Shown: one piece after another, positions 7,184-13,509 of the stretch | How positions within the stretch are numbered: the stretch's first letter is position 1 | Layout of the letters: the number at the start of each line of letters is the position of its first letter | NCBI GenBank assembly: GCA_030630445.1 | Contig: DAOVNC010000035.1 | Span: 1 to 14,805 of the forward strand | Direction of reading: 5' to 3' | Length of the DNA: 14,805 bases | Source of the DNA: Kiritimatiellales bacterium | GTDB taxonomy: Bacteria > Verrucomicrobiota > Kiritimatiellia > Kiritimatiellales > Pontiellaceae | The notes under the pieces: generated by a model | Told to the model about the DNA's origin: nothing | The model's database searches: none | The model's input: the letters and a program-made list of their open reading frames with translations, nothing else | Position numbers and translations under genes: made by a program

Positions 7184-8008
7184 CTACTGCCCGCCGAGAT
7201 CGAGTTCGCGGATCCAGATGTTGCGGAAGCGGGTCGGGTTGCTGTGATCCTGCAGCTTTATCGGCAGTTTCGTGGCATGCGGCTTGACGACCGGCAGTTT
7301 TTTGTGGGAAGTCGGCCCGAGAATTTCGGTCTTGTGCTGCACCAGTACGCCATTGAGGAAGACGGTGATGTAGGCGGGTGCAACGAGCTTTCCTCCCTCG
7401 AAGCGCGGAGACTGGAAGACAATGTCGTAGACCTGCCATTCGCCCGGCTTCCGGCAGGCATTGAACATCGGGGGCGTCTGGCCGTAGACCGATCCGGCGG
7501 AACCGTCGGCATAGGTGCGGTTTTCATAGCAATCCAGAACCTGGATCTCGTACATCCCCATCAGGAAGACGCCGCTGTTTCCGCGTCCCTGCGAATGGCC
7601 CTTGGGCGGGACTTCGCTTTGCCATTCGATATGCAGTTGGCAGTCGCCGAAAGACTGTCGGGTAAAGAGATCGCCGGTGGGAGTACACTGCATGTAGCCG
7701 TTCTCCACCTTCCATAGCACCTGGCCTTCGGGATTGTACCGGCCCTTTTTCCGGTTGTCTTGCTTCACGCCACGCCAGAGGTCGAGGTTGGTTCCGCCGA
7801 ACAGGACGATGGCGTCGGCGGGAGCATCGCCAAGCTGGATTCCGGGGGCGACGGGTGTGGGCTGCGGGCGGGCGATATCGTGTACGCGCCAGCCGGAAGG
7901 CAGTTTAGGCGTGTTGTCGTAGCCGACACTCGGTTTTTTCTTATCGGCGGCATGCGCAAGGGTGGCAACGAGTAGAACCATCAGGAACGAGGACATCTGT
8001 TTCAACAT
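7184..8008 (-). CDS. Secreted DUF1080 protein (3-keto-disaccharide hydrolase-like)
   Basis: Begins with a Sec signal peptide, MLKQMSSFLMVLLVATLAHA, with likely cleavage after AHA, so it acts in the periplasm or outside. I start at 8008 because AAAGGA lies six bases upstream and the signal peptide begins there; the reading frame extends upstream to 8131 without family sequence. The mature part (274 residues in total) holds one DUF1080 domain, about residues 65-268, a concanavalin-like beta-sandwich: DAIVLFGGTNLDLWRG, GNSGVFLMGMYEIQVLDCYEN (144-163), GSVYGQTPPMFNACRKPGEW (172-191) and LQDHSNPTRFRNIWIREL (252-269). DUF1080 proteins are abundant in PVC bacteria and Bacteroidetes, and some cleave 3-keto-glycosides. 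The specific substrate is not visible. It converges on the oxidoreductase and is divergent from holA. Confidence 0.88.
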   Translation of the reverse strand: MLKQMSSFLMVLLVATLAHAADKKKPSVGYDNTPKLPSGWRVHDIARPQPTPVAPGIQLGDAPADAIVLFGGTNLDLWRGVKQDNRKKGRYNPEGQVLWKVENGYMQCTPTGDLFTRQSFGDCQLHIEWQSEVPPKGHSQGRGNSGVFLMGMYEIQVLDCYENRTYADGSAGSVYGQTPPMFNACRKPGEWQVYDIVFQSPRFEGGKLVAPAYITVFLNGVLVQHKTEILGPTSHKKLPVVKPHATKLPIKLQDHSNPTRFRNIWIRELDLGGQ

Positions 8009-8310
8009 GGCAAATCCTTTCTTTGTTTGAGATAAGCCCACGAGTCTATCCCCATGATCAATACTGCGTCTAGTACCGATTCCGCTAAAACTTGTACGGA
8101 TTGGCAACGTGCGCTTGAGATTGTTCGGCACATACGCTAGTTATTGATCCGGTGGTTAAATACATTGCGCGCCCCCTTCGGGAGGCACGTCCTGCAACAT
8201 GGAACGATTGCCTGTCGTTGTTGGGAAAACGAACGGTGTAGGACGCGGCTCTTTTGAAAAAAGGTCGCGTGTTTGCCCGCCGAATTAATAAAAGGGCGGG
8301 GGAAAATGGC
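8009..8310. other. Divergent intergenic region between the DUF1080 gene and holA
   Basis: About 300 bases with no convincing gene on either strand; the long minus-strand and plus-strand reading frames here are extensions or shadows of the neighbours. It should hold promoters for both genes, but I see no pair of boxes with good spacing; TTGATC at 8144-8149 is the best isolated -35-like hexamer. An 8-base inverted repeat (GATCAATA 8056-8063 with TATTGATC 8142-8149) and the short hairpin at 8276-8300 are the only structures I noted. Confidence 0.5.
8276..8300 (+). promoter_or_regulatory. Hairpin overlapping the holA ribosome binding site
   Basis: CCCGCC (8276-8281) pairs with GGCGGG (8295-8300) around a 13-base AT-rich loop. 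Flanking TTT (8272-8274) can pair with AAA (8303-8305) beyond a small internal loop. The right arm runs into the G-rich Shine-Dalgarno (about 8298-8303), 7 bases before ATG 8311. A 6-bp all-GC stem should partly hide it. Regulation is inference. Confidence 0.35.
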
Positions 8311-9408
8311 ATGACGAACAACGTATATCTTTACTATGGAAACGACGAATATCTGGTGGGAACCAATGCCCGGCAGAAGGTGGATGCGATCTGTCCGGAG
8401 GCGGAACAGGCGCTTTCGCTGGAAGTGGTTGACGGTAGCGCCGCAAAGATCGACGATGCGGTGGCGGCGATCGACCAGTGCATCGCCGCCTTCCGTACGG
8501 TCGGGCTGTTTGGCGGAAAGAAGGTGGTCTGGTTCCGCGAGGTCTCTTTTTTCAAGAATGCGGTGATCATGAAAAACGAGCGGGTCAAGTGCCTGCTCGG
8601 CGAGCTGGCCTCCGATATCAAGGCCGGGCTGGCCGACGACCAGTTCCTGATCATCTCCGCTCCCGGAATCGACAAGCGGGCAGTCTTCTACAAGGCCGTT
8701 ACCGCCGTTGGCGAGGTGGAGGAATACGCCATTCCGGAGCGCGACTACGAGGCGCGCCCGGTCGCGCTCCAGCGTGCGGTTTCCCTCTTCAAGCGCGAGG
8801 GTTTCACGATCGATTCCGCCGCCGCCGATGCTTTTGTTGAAAAGACCGGCTTCGAAACGCGGCAAATCATGAACGAGGTTGAAAAGATGGTGCTCTACAA
8901 GGGCGACGACAAGGGCATCACCATTGCCGACGTGCAAACCATTACCTCCGCTTCCGGCGAGGCGATTGCGTGGGACTTCACCGATGCCATTGCCGAACGC
9001 AAGCTGGGCGATGCGATCCGTATTTTCCGGCAGTTGCTCTTCCAAAAGCAAACGTCGATCGGGTTGATCATCCAAATCGAATCCCTCTTTCAAAACCTGC
9101 TGCGCTTCAAGGAATACTCAGATGCGGGTTGGTTGCGCCTGAACGGCAACCGCATCCAGTGGAGCAGCGACCCGGAGTTGGACGACTATTTTTCCGAAAT
9201 GGCCGACGACCCGCGCAAGATGCACTGGTTCCGCGCTGGAAAGTTTGCCAACCAGGCGATGCCCTACACCGCCCGCGGCCTCGCCGCCCGCAAGCGGCTG
9301 GTGGTGGATACGCACGAGCGGATGCTCTCCGTCGGAACAATTCCGCACGAGTTATTGCTCGAAACCCTGCTCGCCAAACTCTGCGCCCCGAAGCCAAGAC
9401 GGCGGTAA
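8311..9408 (+). CDS. holA: DNA polymerase III subunit delta
   Basis: The delta subunit is the wrench of the clamp loader: it opens the beta sliding clamp during replication. The 365-residue protein has the family pattern: N-terminal VYLYYGNDEYLV, a degenerate AAA+ domain with LFGGKKVVWFREVSFF (residues about 66-81) and DDQFLIISAPGIDKRAVFYKA, then GFTIDSAAADAFVEKTGFETRQIMNEVEKMVLY (typical of the lid region) and the C-terminal collar domain beginning near AIAWDFTDAIAERKLGDAIRIFRQLL. The start at 8311 is preceded by a G-rich ribosome binding site and puts YLYYGNDEYLV at the N-terminus as in relatives; an upstream TTG extension adds only basic residues. The protein ends in a basic tail (PKPRRR). 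Its stop codon directly abuts the stop of the convergent lipoprotein gene. Confidence 0.9.
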   Translation: MTNNVYLYYGNDEYLVGTNARQKVDAICPEAEQALSLEVVDGSAAKIDDAVAAIDQCIAAFRTVGLFGGKKVVWFREVSFFKNAVIMKNERVKCLLGELASDIKAGLADDQFLIISAPGIDKRAVFYKAVTAVGEVEEYAIPERDYEARPVALQRAVSLFKREGFTIDSAAADAFVEKTGFETRQIMNEVEKMVLYKGDDKGITIADVQTITSASGEAIAWDFTDAIAERKLGDAIRIFRQLLFQKQTSIGLIIQIESLFQNLLRFKEYSDAGWLRLNGNRIQWSSDPELDDYFSEMADDPRKMHWFRAGKFANQAMPYTARGLAARKRLVVDTHERMLSVGTIPHELLLETLLAKLCAPKPRRR

Positions 9409-10074
9409 TTAAAACCGATCCATATCCAGATGGTATTCCTTCACCCGGTAGGGTCCAGCGGGAAGTCCATGGTGCGTTTCAACAACGGCCTGTCCATTCG
9501 CTTGACGAGCCAGAGGCATATAGTTGGGTTTGGCCTTGGTGGCGGCGGCCTGAACGGCTGCGACAATCAGATCGGCGAAGATATTTCCCGAACCGCCGCT
9601 TTGGGGTTGGTAGACGATTTTCTGGTCGGTTTCCCAGAGTGTTTCACCGGTGTGGCCATCTTTCAGGACATAGTTAAACTCAATAGTGACCGTGGTGGTC
9701 AGCACCGCATATTGGGCGTCCCAGCGTTCGACTGAAACGTAAAGCACCGAGTCGGCGCCAAACAATGCGGCGAGGCGTGTGGGATCGGCACTATGCACCA
9801 TGTCGGCATCGGCGAGGCCGTCTTCCTCCATCACGCGCTTGACCATGTTGACGGGAAATACATAGTAGCCGCGCTCTGCAACGGGTTGCGAAATGGCGGA
9901 GAGGAAATAGTCCGATGCATCGACATCAACACTGTTGTTGACCACCGGAACAATCAGGATTGAACGAGGGTCGGCGGAGCGGAAGGCGGAATAATCATAG
10001 CCGGGATCGACGACCGGAGCCACGCAACCAGAGAGCAGAGCCGTTATGACGGCGAGCAGGATGATGTGCTTCAT
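9409..10074 (-). CDS. DUF799 / GNA1162 family lipoprotein
   Basis: A 221-residue lipoprotein with signal MKHIILLAVITALLSGC; the lipobox LSGC puts the lipidated cysteine at residue 17. The body matches the DUF799 (GNA1162-type) family: RSILIVPVVNNSVDVDASDYFLSAISQPVAERGYYVFPVNMVKRVMEEDGLADADMVH, then LFGADSVLYVSVERWDAQYAVLTTTVTIEFNYVLKDGHTGETLWE. The fold is related to the periplasmic TolB/CsgG N-terminal-like domains. It is the last gene of the four-gene lipoprotein cluster, and its ATG overlaps the DUF4810 stop (ATGA, 10071-10074), with GGGAGGTG just upstream, so the two are translationally coupled. It probably acts at the outer membrane with the CsgG-like partner. The exact function of this family is not known to me. 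Confidence 0.85.
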   Translation of the reverse strand: MKHIILLAVITALLSGCVAPVVDPGYDYSAFRSADPRSILIVPVVNNSVDVDASDYFLSAISQPVAERGYYVFPVNMVKRVMEEDGLADADMVHSADPTRLAALFGADSVLYVSVERWDAQYAVLTTTVTIEFNYVLKDGHTGETLWETDQKIVYQPQSGGSGNIFADLIVAAVQAAATKAKPNYMPLARQANGQAVVETHHGLPAGPYRVKEYHLDMDRF

Positions 10075-10448
10075 TTTGCACCTCCCTTGCTGGAGGCCTT
10101 GTCCGCGATCTGCGCTGTCTGGATCATGCTATCCATGAACACGGCGGCTTCTGGCCACAGCGCTTTTTCCTTATTGTAGTATTTAATGGCTTGCGCATTC
10201 TCTCCACGGCGCATCAACAGGAAGCCATATTCGGCGTAGAGGCCGGGAGCCATGGGCTTCGTGTTGGGCTTCTTGCGGCTTTCGTATTCGGTGATCAAGG
10301 CGGTTAGGTCGACGTACAGCTCCTCGTCATCCTTTGGGTGCTTATAGTTTTCGTAGAGCCATTGATCATAGTTGCCCCACTCATACAGATAGGGCGAGGC
10401 GCATCCGCAGAGCAGGCCGAGCAGGAGTAGTACTGAGATTCGCGTCAT
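10071..10448 (-). CDS. DUF4810 family lipoprotein
   Basis: A 125-residue lipoprotein. The signal MTRISVLLLLGLLCGC has lipobox LCGC, with the lipidated Cys16; the cysteine at the -2 position is unusual but tolerable. The mature part starts ASPYLYEWGNYDQWLYENYKHPKDD and continues PMAPGLYAEYGFLLMRRGENAQAIKYYNKEKALWPEAAVFMDSMIQ, which matches the DUF4810 pattern (LYxWGxY ... PGxxAxxGxLLxxxGxxxxAxxxxxxEKxxxPE), a short TPR-like helical protein. It lies between the PEGA-like lipoprotein and DUF799 genes; DUF4810 and DUF799 genes are commonly adjacent and follow a CsgG gene. AAGGTG lies about 9 bases upstream of the ATG. Its leader contains the four-box palindromic repeat, which may separate it in expression from the two upstream genes. 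Confidence 0.82.
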   Translation of the reverse strand: MTRISVLLLLGLLCGCASPYLYEWGNYDQWLYENYKHPKDDEELYVDLTALITEYESRKKPNTKPMAPGLYAEYGFLLMRRGENAQAIKYYNKEKALWPEAAVFMDSMIQTAQIADKASSKGGAK

Positions 10449-10470
10449 GGGTTTGCACCTTGTATAATAG

Positions 10471-10551
10471 GGCAGAATAATTGGGTGACAGAATAATTTT
10501 TACCCACAACCCGATTCATAGAGAATTATTCTGCCACAAAATTATTTTGCC
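10471..10551. repeat. Four-box palindromic repeat (GGCAGAATAATT type)
   Basis: Two direct boxes, GGCAGAATAATT (10471-10482) and GACAGAATAATT (10487-10498), are followed by two inverted boxes, AATTATTCTGCC (10524-10535) and AATTATTTTGCC (10540-10551). Boxes within each pair repeat every 16 bases. The 28-base arms 10471-10498 and 10524-10551 are complementary at 24 of 28 positions, around a 25-base loop. It fills the gap between the PEGA-like lipoprotein (stop 10557) and the DUF4810 gene. From memory, GGCAGAATNATT boxes recur in intergenic regions of several environmental bacteria; I could not check this. It could be a REP/MITE-type element or a processing or attenuation signal. Confidence 0.8.
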
Positions 10552-10556
10552 TAAAG

Positions 10557-10874
10557 CTAGGGTTGGATGGTGAGGATCTTGGTCGTGGAACTACTCAGGA
10601 ACAGGGTTTCAGAAAGAAGCACTTCACCGGAAGCGGATTTTACCTCAACCAGATGCTTTCCACTTTCGACGAGCAACACATTCTCTTTCCCATCATATTG
10701 GATCGCCATTCCCATCTTCAAGCCATCCACATACAGCACCGCACTTTCGGGTGCGCCGCTTACGCCAATCGCCGGGCGGCTGTCCTTTTGTTCAACCTTC
10801 GCTGGATCGGGATAGGTACACCCCTGAACGAGAACCGCGAGCAATACAAATAAACATGCACATAAACATTTCAT
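10557..10874 (-). CDS. Small PEGA-like lipoprotein
   Basis: A 105-residue predicted lipoprotein. The signal MKCLCACLFVLLAVLVQGC is cysteine-rich, with lipobox VQGC and lipidated Cys19. After a short linker (TYPDPAKVEQKDSRPAIGVSG), residues about 42-105 form a PEGA-like beta unit: PESAVLYVDGLKMGMAIQYDGKENVLLVESGKHLVEVKSASGEVLLSE. PEGA domains are small surface-type beta modules that often carry the pattern 'VYVDGxxxG ... L..G.H.V.V..pGy'. GGAG lies six bases before the ATG, overlapping the gap from the CsgG gene, which ends only three bases upstream, so the two are surely co-transcribed. This gene is not part of the common CsgG-DUF4810-DUF799 trio. I infer it is an accessory partner of the CsgG-like pore or sensor. 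Confidence 0.68.
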   Translation of the reverse strand: MKCLCACLFVLLAVLVQGCTYPDPAKVEQKDSRPAIGVSGAPESAVLYVDGLKMGMAIQYDGKENVLLVESGKHLVEVKSASGEVLLSETLFLSSSTTKILTIQP

Positions 10875-10877
10875 GAT

Positions 10878-11846
10878 CTACTCCGTTGGTTCGGCTACAA
10901 ATAGTTTGCTGAGGGCGGTTCCGGCAAAGTCGCCCCCGACAATTTTTGCAATCGAGCCTTCATTGGATTCGCTGGTTCCAAAAGTTGAAACCACCTCGAT
11001 CTTCCCAACCTCGGTCGCCGGGAGCTCGATTCCGAATCCGGTCTGCTTGCTTTTGACTTCATCGCCCCGGCTCATCACCGCAAAGATCTCTCCTTGCTTG
11101 ATGCCTTGGTGCGTGCCGCCGCTGATAAAGACTTGAGTCCCGTCAATTTTCAGGATATCCGTTCGCCATTCGCGTTCTTCGAGCTTGCGGATCAAGGTAT
11201 TGAGAACATCCGAAACCGCCGCGTCGATGGCCTTGTCGTTTAGCGTGGCATCATAGCTCGCCTTGCTGCCGTATCCGGCAATCTCGCCCGCTTCGATGGT
11301 GGCCGAACCGGAACCCTTGGCCGTGAAGAAGACATGGCCGGTCTTCACATCCACCAACCGCAGTTCAACCGAGGCTTCCGCCGTCTGCTTTTTCGTGGAG
11401 CTCATGAAGCCCTTCTTGCCTGTGGTGGAGTGGCCGAACTCGGTGAGCGATCCAAAGATCATCGTATCCACGCCGACCACGTCCAGCGCCTGTCCGGAAA
11501 GTTCGCTTTCGGCCTTCAGCTTGTTGATGTCCGGCCGCTCGAAAACCAAAAAGCGATCCGACTCCACCAGCCGTCCGGCCAGAATATCGGAAACCTGCTT
11601 ACCCAGCGGATCGTTTTCATCGTCGCGCAACAGCGAACGTCCGTAGCGGGTCTCGTTGCTGAAGCGGCCGATGGCCACCTTGCGCTTGAATTTAGGCTTT
11701 TCAGGAAGCGCCTGTTGCTTCTGCGCCTCAAGCTGCGCTTCGCGTGACACCGATGACTCCACCGCCGCTGGTTGTTTCTTAACAGTTGCGCAACCCGAGA
11801 GGAAGGCGAGTGGAATGACAATGATCAGTAGTTTCTTCATATCCAT
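10878..11846 (-). CDS. CsgG/HfaB family outer-membrane lipoprotein
   Basis: A 322-residue lipoprotein. The signal MDMKKLLIIVIPLAFLSGC has lipobox LSGC with Cys19. I start at 11846 because AAAGGAG lies seven bases upstream; a frame extension to 12206 runs into yggS antisense and is not real. The CsgG-like domain covers about residues 55-220: KRKVAIGRFSNETRYG, LGKQVSDILAGRLVESDRFLVFERPDINKL (80-110), VDTMIFGSLTEFG, VELRLVDVKTGHVFF and DKAIDAAVSDVLNTLIRKLEE. The C-terminal 90 residues (VFISGGTHQGIKQGEIFAVMSRGDEV...GKIEVVSTFGTSES) resemble the beta domain found at the C-terminus of FlgT-like proteins, beyond the usual CsgG end. CsgG forms the curli secretion pore, but no curli subunits are present, so secretion of amyloid is not implied. 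It is the first gene of the four-lipoprotein operon. Confidence 0.85.
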   Translation of the reverse strand: MDMKKLLIIVIPLAFLSGCATVKKQPAAVESSVSREAQLEAQKQQALPEKPKFKRKVAIGRFSNETRYGRSLLRDDENDPLGKQVSDILAGRLVESDRFLVFERPDINKLKAESELSGQALDVVGVDTMIFGSLTEFGHSTTGKKGFMSSTKKQTAEASVELRLVDVKTGHVFFTAKGSGSATIEAGEIAGYGSKASYDATLNDKAIDAAVSDVLNTLIRKLEEREWRTDILKIDGTQVFISGGTHQGIKQGEIFAVMSRGDEVKSKQTGFGIELPATEVGKIEVVSTFGTSESNEGSIAKIVGGDFAGTALSKLFVAEPTE

Positions 11847-11850
11847 AAAC

Positions 11851-11866
11851 GTTCTCCTTTGAGAAC
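11851..11866 (-). promoter_or_regulatory. Hairpin over the CsgG-like gene ribosome binding site
   Basis: On the minus strand GTTCTC (11866-11861) pairs with GAGAAC (11856-11851) around the loop AAAG. The Shine-Dalgarno AAAGGAG spans the loop and the 3' arm, 7 bases before the ATG at 11846. The stem is short (6 bp), so any translational control would be mild. Confidence 0.35.
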
Positions 11867-11868
11867 CG

Positions 11869-11896
11869 AGTGTACTGCCAGACGGGATCGTTTCAA
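11869..11896 (-). promoter_or_regulatory. Candidate promoter for the lipoprotein operon
   Basis: On the minus strand TTGAAA (11896-11891) is followed after 16 bases by TACACT (11874-11869), a 4-of-6 match to the -10 consensus. The start of transcription would fall near 11862, about 15-20 bases before the CsgG-like ATG. The position is apt for a divergent promoter, but neither box is perfect. Confidence 0.35.
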
Positions 11897-11970
11897 TGGC
11901 AAAGAGCTGTTTTCTGGCGGGCCGAAATATGTTCCAATGCTTGGCACAATTTGAGAGAAGGGACGTGGAT

Positions 11971-12648
11971 ATGAGCGATACATTTTCAGAACGCTTGGAA
12001 AGCGTGGAGCGGCGCATTGTCGCGGCGTGCGAAAAGGCGGGACGACCGCGCGATAGCGTGCGCCTGCTGGCCGTCTCCAAAACCAAACCGCCCGAGGCCG
12101 TCCGCGAGGCCGCCGAATGCGGCCTACGGCTTTTCGGCGAAAACCGGGTGCAGGAGGCGCAGTCGAAAATACCGATGTGTCCCGAAGGTCTCGAATGGCA
12201 TCTCATCGGTCACCTTCAGAGCAACAAGGCCAAGGTGGCCGTGCGGTTTTTCCAGATGATCCATTCCGTGGATTCGCTCAAACTGCTCCAGGCATTGGAG
12301 GCCCATGCCGGCACCATCCTGCCCGTGTTGCTGCAGGTCAACGTTTCCGGCGAGGCCGCCAAGTTTGGCATGAAGCCCGATGAAGTTGCCGCCGTGATCG
12401 ATGCTGCAAACCAGATGCAGAAGGTCGAGGTGCATGGCTTGATGACCATCCCTCCGTTTTCGCCCGATCCGGAAAAGACGCGGATCCATTTTTCCACCCT
12501 TCGGGAGTTGCGCGACCGCCTGCAGGAGGAAACCGGAACGCCGCTACCGGAACTCTCCATGGGCATGTCGCACGATCTTGAAGTGGCGATCCAAGAAGGC
12601 AGCACCTGGGTGCGCATTGGAACGGATTTGTTTGGAACTAGAAATTGA
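11971..12648 (+). CDS. yggS: YggS/PROSC family pyridoxal-phosphate homeostasis protein
   Basis: A cytoplasmic PLP-binding protein of 225 residues with the fold of the alanine racemase N-terminal barrel but no known enzymatic activity; it buffers PLP and affects amino-acid pools. LLAVSKTKP places the PLP lysine at residue 37. FGENRVQEAQSK, WHLIGHLQSNKAK, and the C-terminal phosphate-binding signature MGMSHDLEVAIQEGSTWVRIGTDLFG are all intact. The start at 11971 is chosen because AAGGGA lies about 7 bases upstream and the alternative extension (from 11896) has no family sequence. It is followed by proC, the classical yggS-proC neighbourhood, with a long hairpin in the gap. No riboswitch is visible. 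Confidence 0.94.
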   Translation: MSDTFSERLESVERRIVAACEKAGRPRDSVRLLAVSKTKPPEAVREAAECGLRLFGENRVQEAQSKIPMCPEGLEWHLIGHLQSNKAKVAVRFFQMIHSVDSLKLLQALEAHAGTILPVLLQVNVSGEAAKFGMKPDEVAAVIDAANQMQKVEVHGLMTIPPFSPDPEKTRIHFSTLRELRDRLQEETGTPLPELSMGMSHDLEVAIQEGSTWVRIGTDLFGTRN

Positions 12649-12650
12649 CG

Positions 12651-12694
12651 ACCTTACATCTAACTACCCCGATCGTGGTAGCTAGATGTAAGGT
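12651..12694. repeat. 18-bp near-perfect inverted repeat between yggS and proC
   Basis: Bases 12651-12668 and 12677-12694 are complementary at 17 of 18 positions (single A/C mismatch, 12663 against 12682), around an 8-base loop CCGATCGT. It starts two bases after the yggS stop and ends just before the proC ribosome binding site. There is no T-run, so it is not a standard terminator. It could be an mRNA-processing or stabilising hairpin between cistrons, or the remnant of a mobile palindrome. Confidence 0.85.
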
Positions 12695-12711
12695 AGATGG
12701 AGTGCTTGATT

Positions 12712-13509
12712 ATGAAAATAACATTTATTGGCGCGGGCAACATGGCGGAGGCCATTTTTGCAGGGATTGTGAAACAGCAGGTCGGTGCGGCCAGCGATGT
12801 TTGTGTGACGGATATTTCCGAGGAGCGGCTGGAGTACCTTTCCCAAAAGTATGGCGTGGGAACGTCGCTGGACAACCCGTCCGCTGTAGCCGATGCCGAT
12901 GTGGTGGTGCTGGCGGTCAAGCCCCAGATCTTTCCGACGGTCTGGCCGGAGATTGCGGAAGCCATTAAACCCGATGCGCTGGTGGTCAGTGTGATGGCCG
13001 GGGTTCCTTCAACAACGATTGCGGACGGCAAGCCAATCCGCATTGTGCGGGTGATGCCCAATACGCCGGCCTTGATCGGCAGGGGTGCGGCAGGAATTGC
13101 CGCGGGCGAATTTGCCACCGAGACCGATCTGCAGCTTGCTGAAAAACTGATGGGCGCGGTTGGTGTTGCTGTGCGGGTCGAAGAAGAAGAGCTTCACGCC
13201 GTCACCGCCGTGAGCGGCAGTGGACCGGCCTATGTCTTCTACCTACTCGAAAACATGCTGGCGGCGGCGGACCGGATGGGGCTGGAAAAAGGGATCGCGC
13301 GCGAGCTCGCCCTCGCCACCGTGATGGGTGCGGCCGAGTTGATGAAGGAGTCCGGCGAAGAGGCTGAAGCGTTGCGCAATAAAGTTACCTCCAAGGGCGG
13401 TACCACCGCCGCCGCCATCAACACCATGATCAAGCGAGGTGTTGGCGAATCCGTTGTTGCGGCCATGCAAGCCTGCGCCGCGCGTTCCAGGGAGTTGGCC
13501 GATGGCTAG
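12712..13509 (+). CDS. proC: Pyrroline-5-carboxylate reductase
   Basis: ProC reduces 1-pyrroline-5-carboxylate to L-proline with NAD(P)H, the last step of proline synthesis. The protein has 265 residues, normal for the family. MKITFIGAGNMAEAIFAG begins with the nucleotide-binding GAGNMA (7-12). VLAVKPQ, the MPNTPALIGRGAAGI block and the C-terminal signature VSGSGPAYVFYLLENMLAAADRMG follow, then NKVTSKGGTTAAAI near the end; the family usually has SPGGTT, here SKGGTT. Start 12712 is chosen because GGAG (12699-12702) lies nine bases upstream; an ATG at 12697 would add five non-conserved residues. The 3' end overlaps the next gene by eight bases. Confidence 0.96.
   Translation: MKITFIGAGNMAEAIFAGIVKQQVGAASDVCVTDISEERLEYLSQKYGVGTSLDNPSAVADADVVVLAVKPQIFPTVWPEIAEAIKPDALVVSVMAGVPSTTIADGKPIRIVRVMPNTPALIGRGAAGIAAGEFATETDLQLAEKLMGAVGVAVRVEEEELHAVTAVSGSGPAYVFYLLENMLAAADRMGLEKGIARELALATVMGAAELMKESGEEAEALRNKVTSKGGTTAAAINTMIKRGVGESVVAAMQACAARSRELADG

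Noticed and set aside
8056..8149. 8-base inverted repeat GATCAATA/TATTGATC as an operator
   Set aside because: Arms are 78 bases apart, short and contain GATC; expected by chance in a region of this size.
8137..9093. 318-codon minus-strand open frame opposite holA
   Set aside because: Shadow of holA; composition is driven by the codon pattern of the sense gene.
10878..11846. Curli secretion system
   Set aside because: The first protein is CsgG-like, but CsgA, CsgB, CsgE and CsgF are absent, and the DUF4810/DUF799 partners point to the other, non-curli type of CsgG cluster.
12651..12694. Intrinsic terminator after yggS
   Set aside because: The stem is long enough but no T-run follows on either strand, and proC begins 17 bases later, so termination here would cut off the expected operon.
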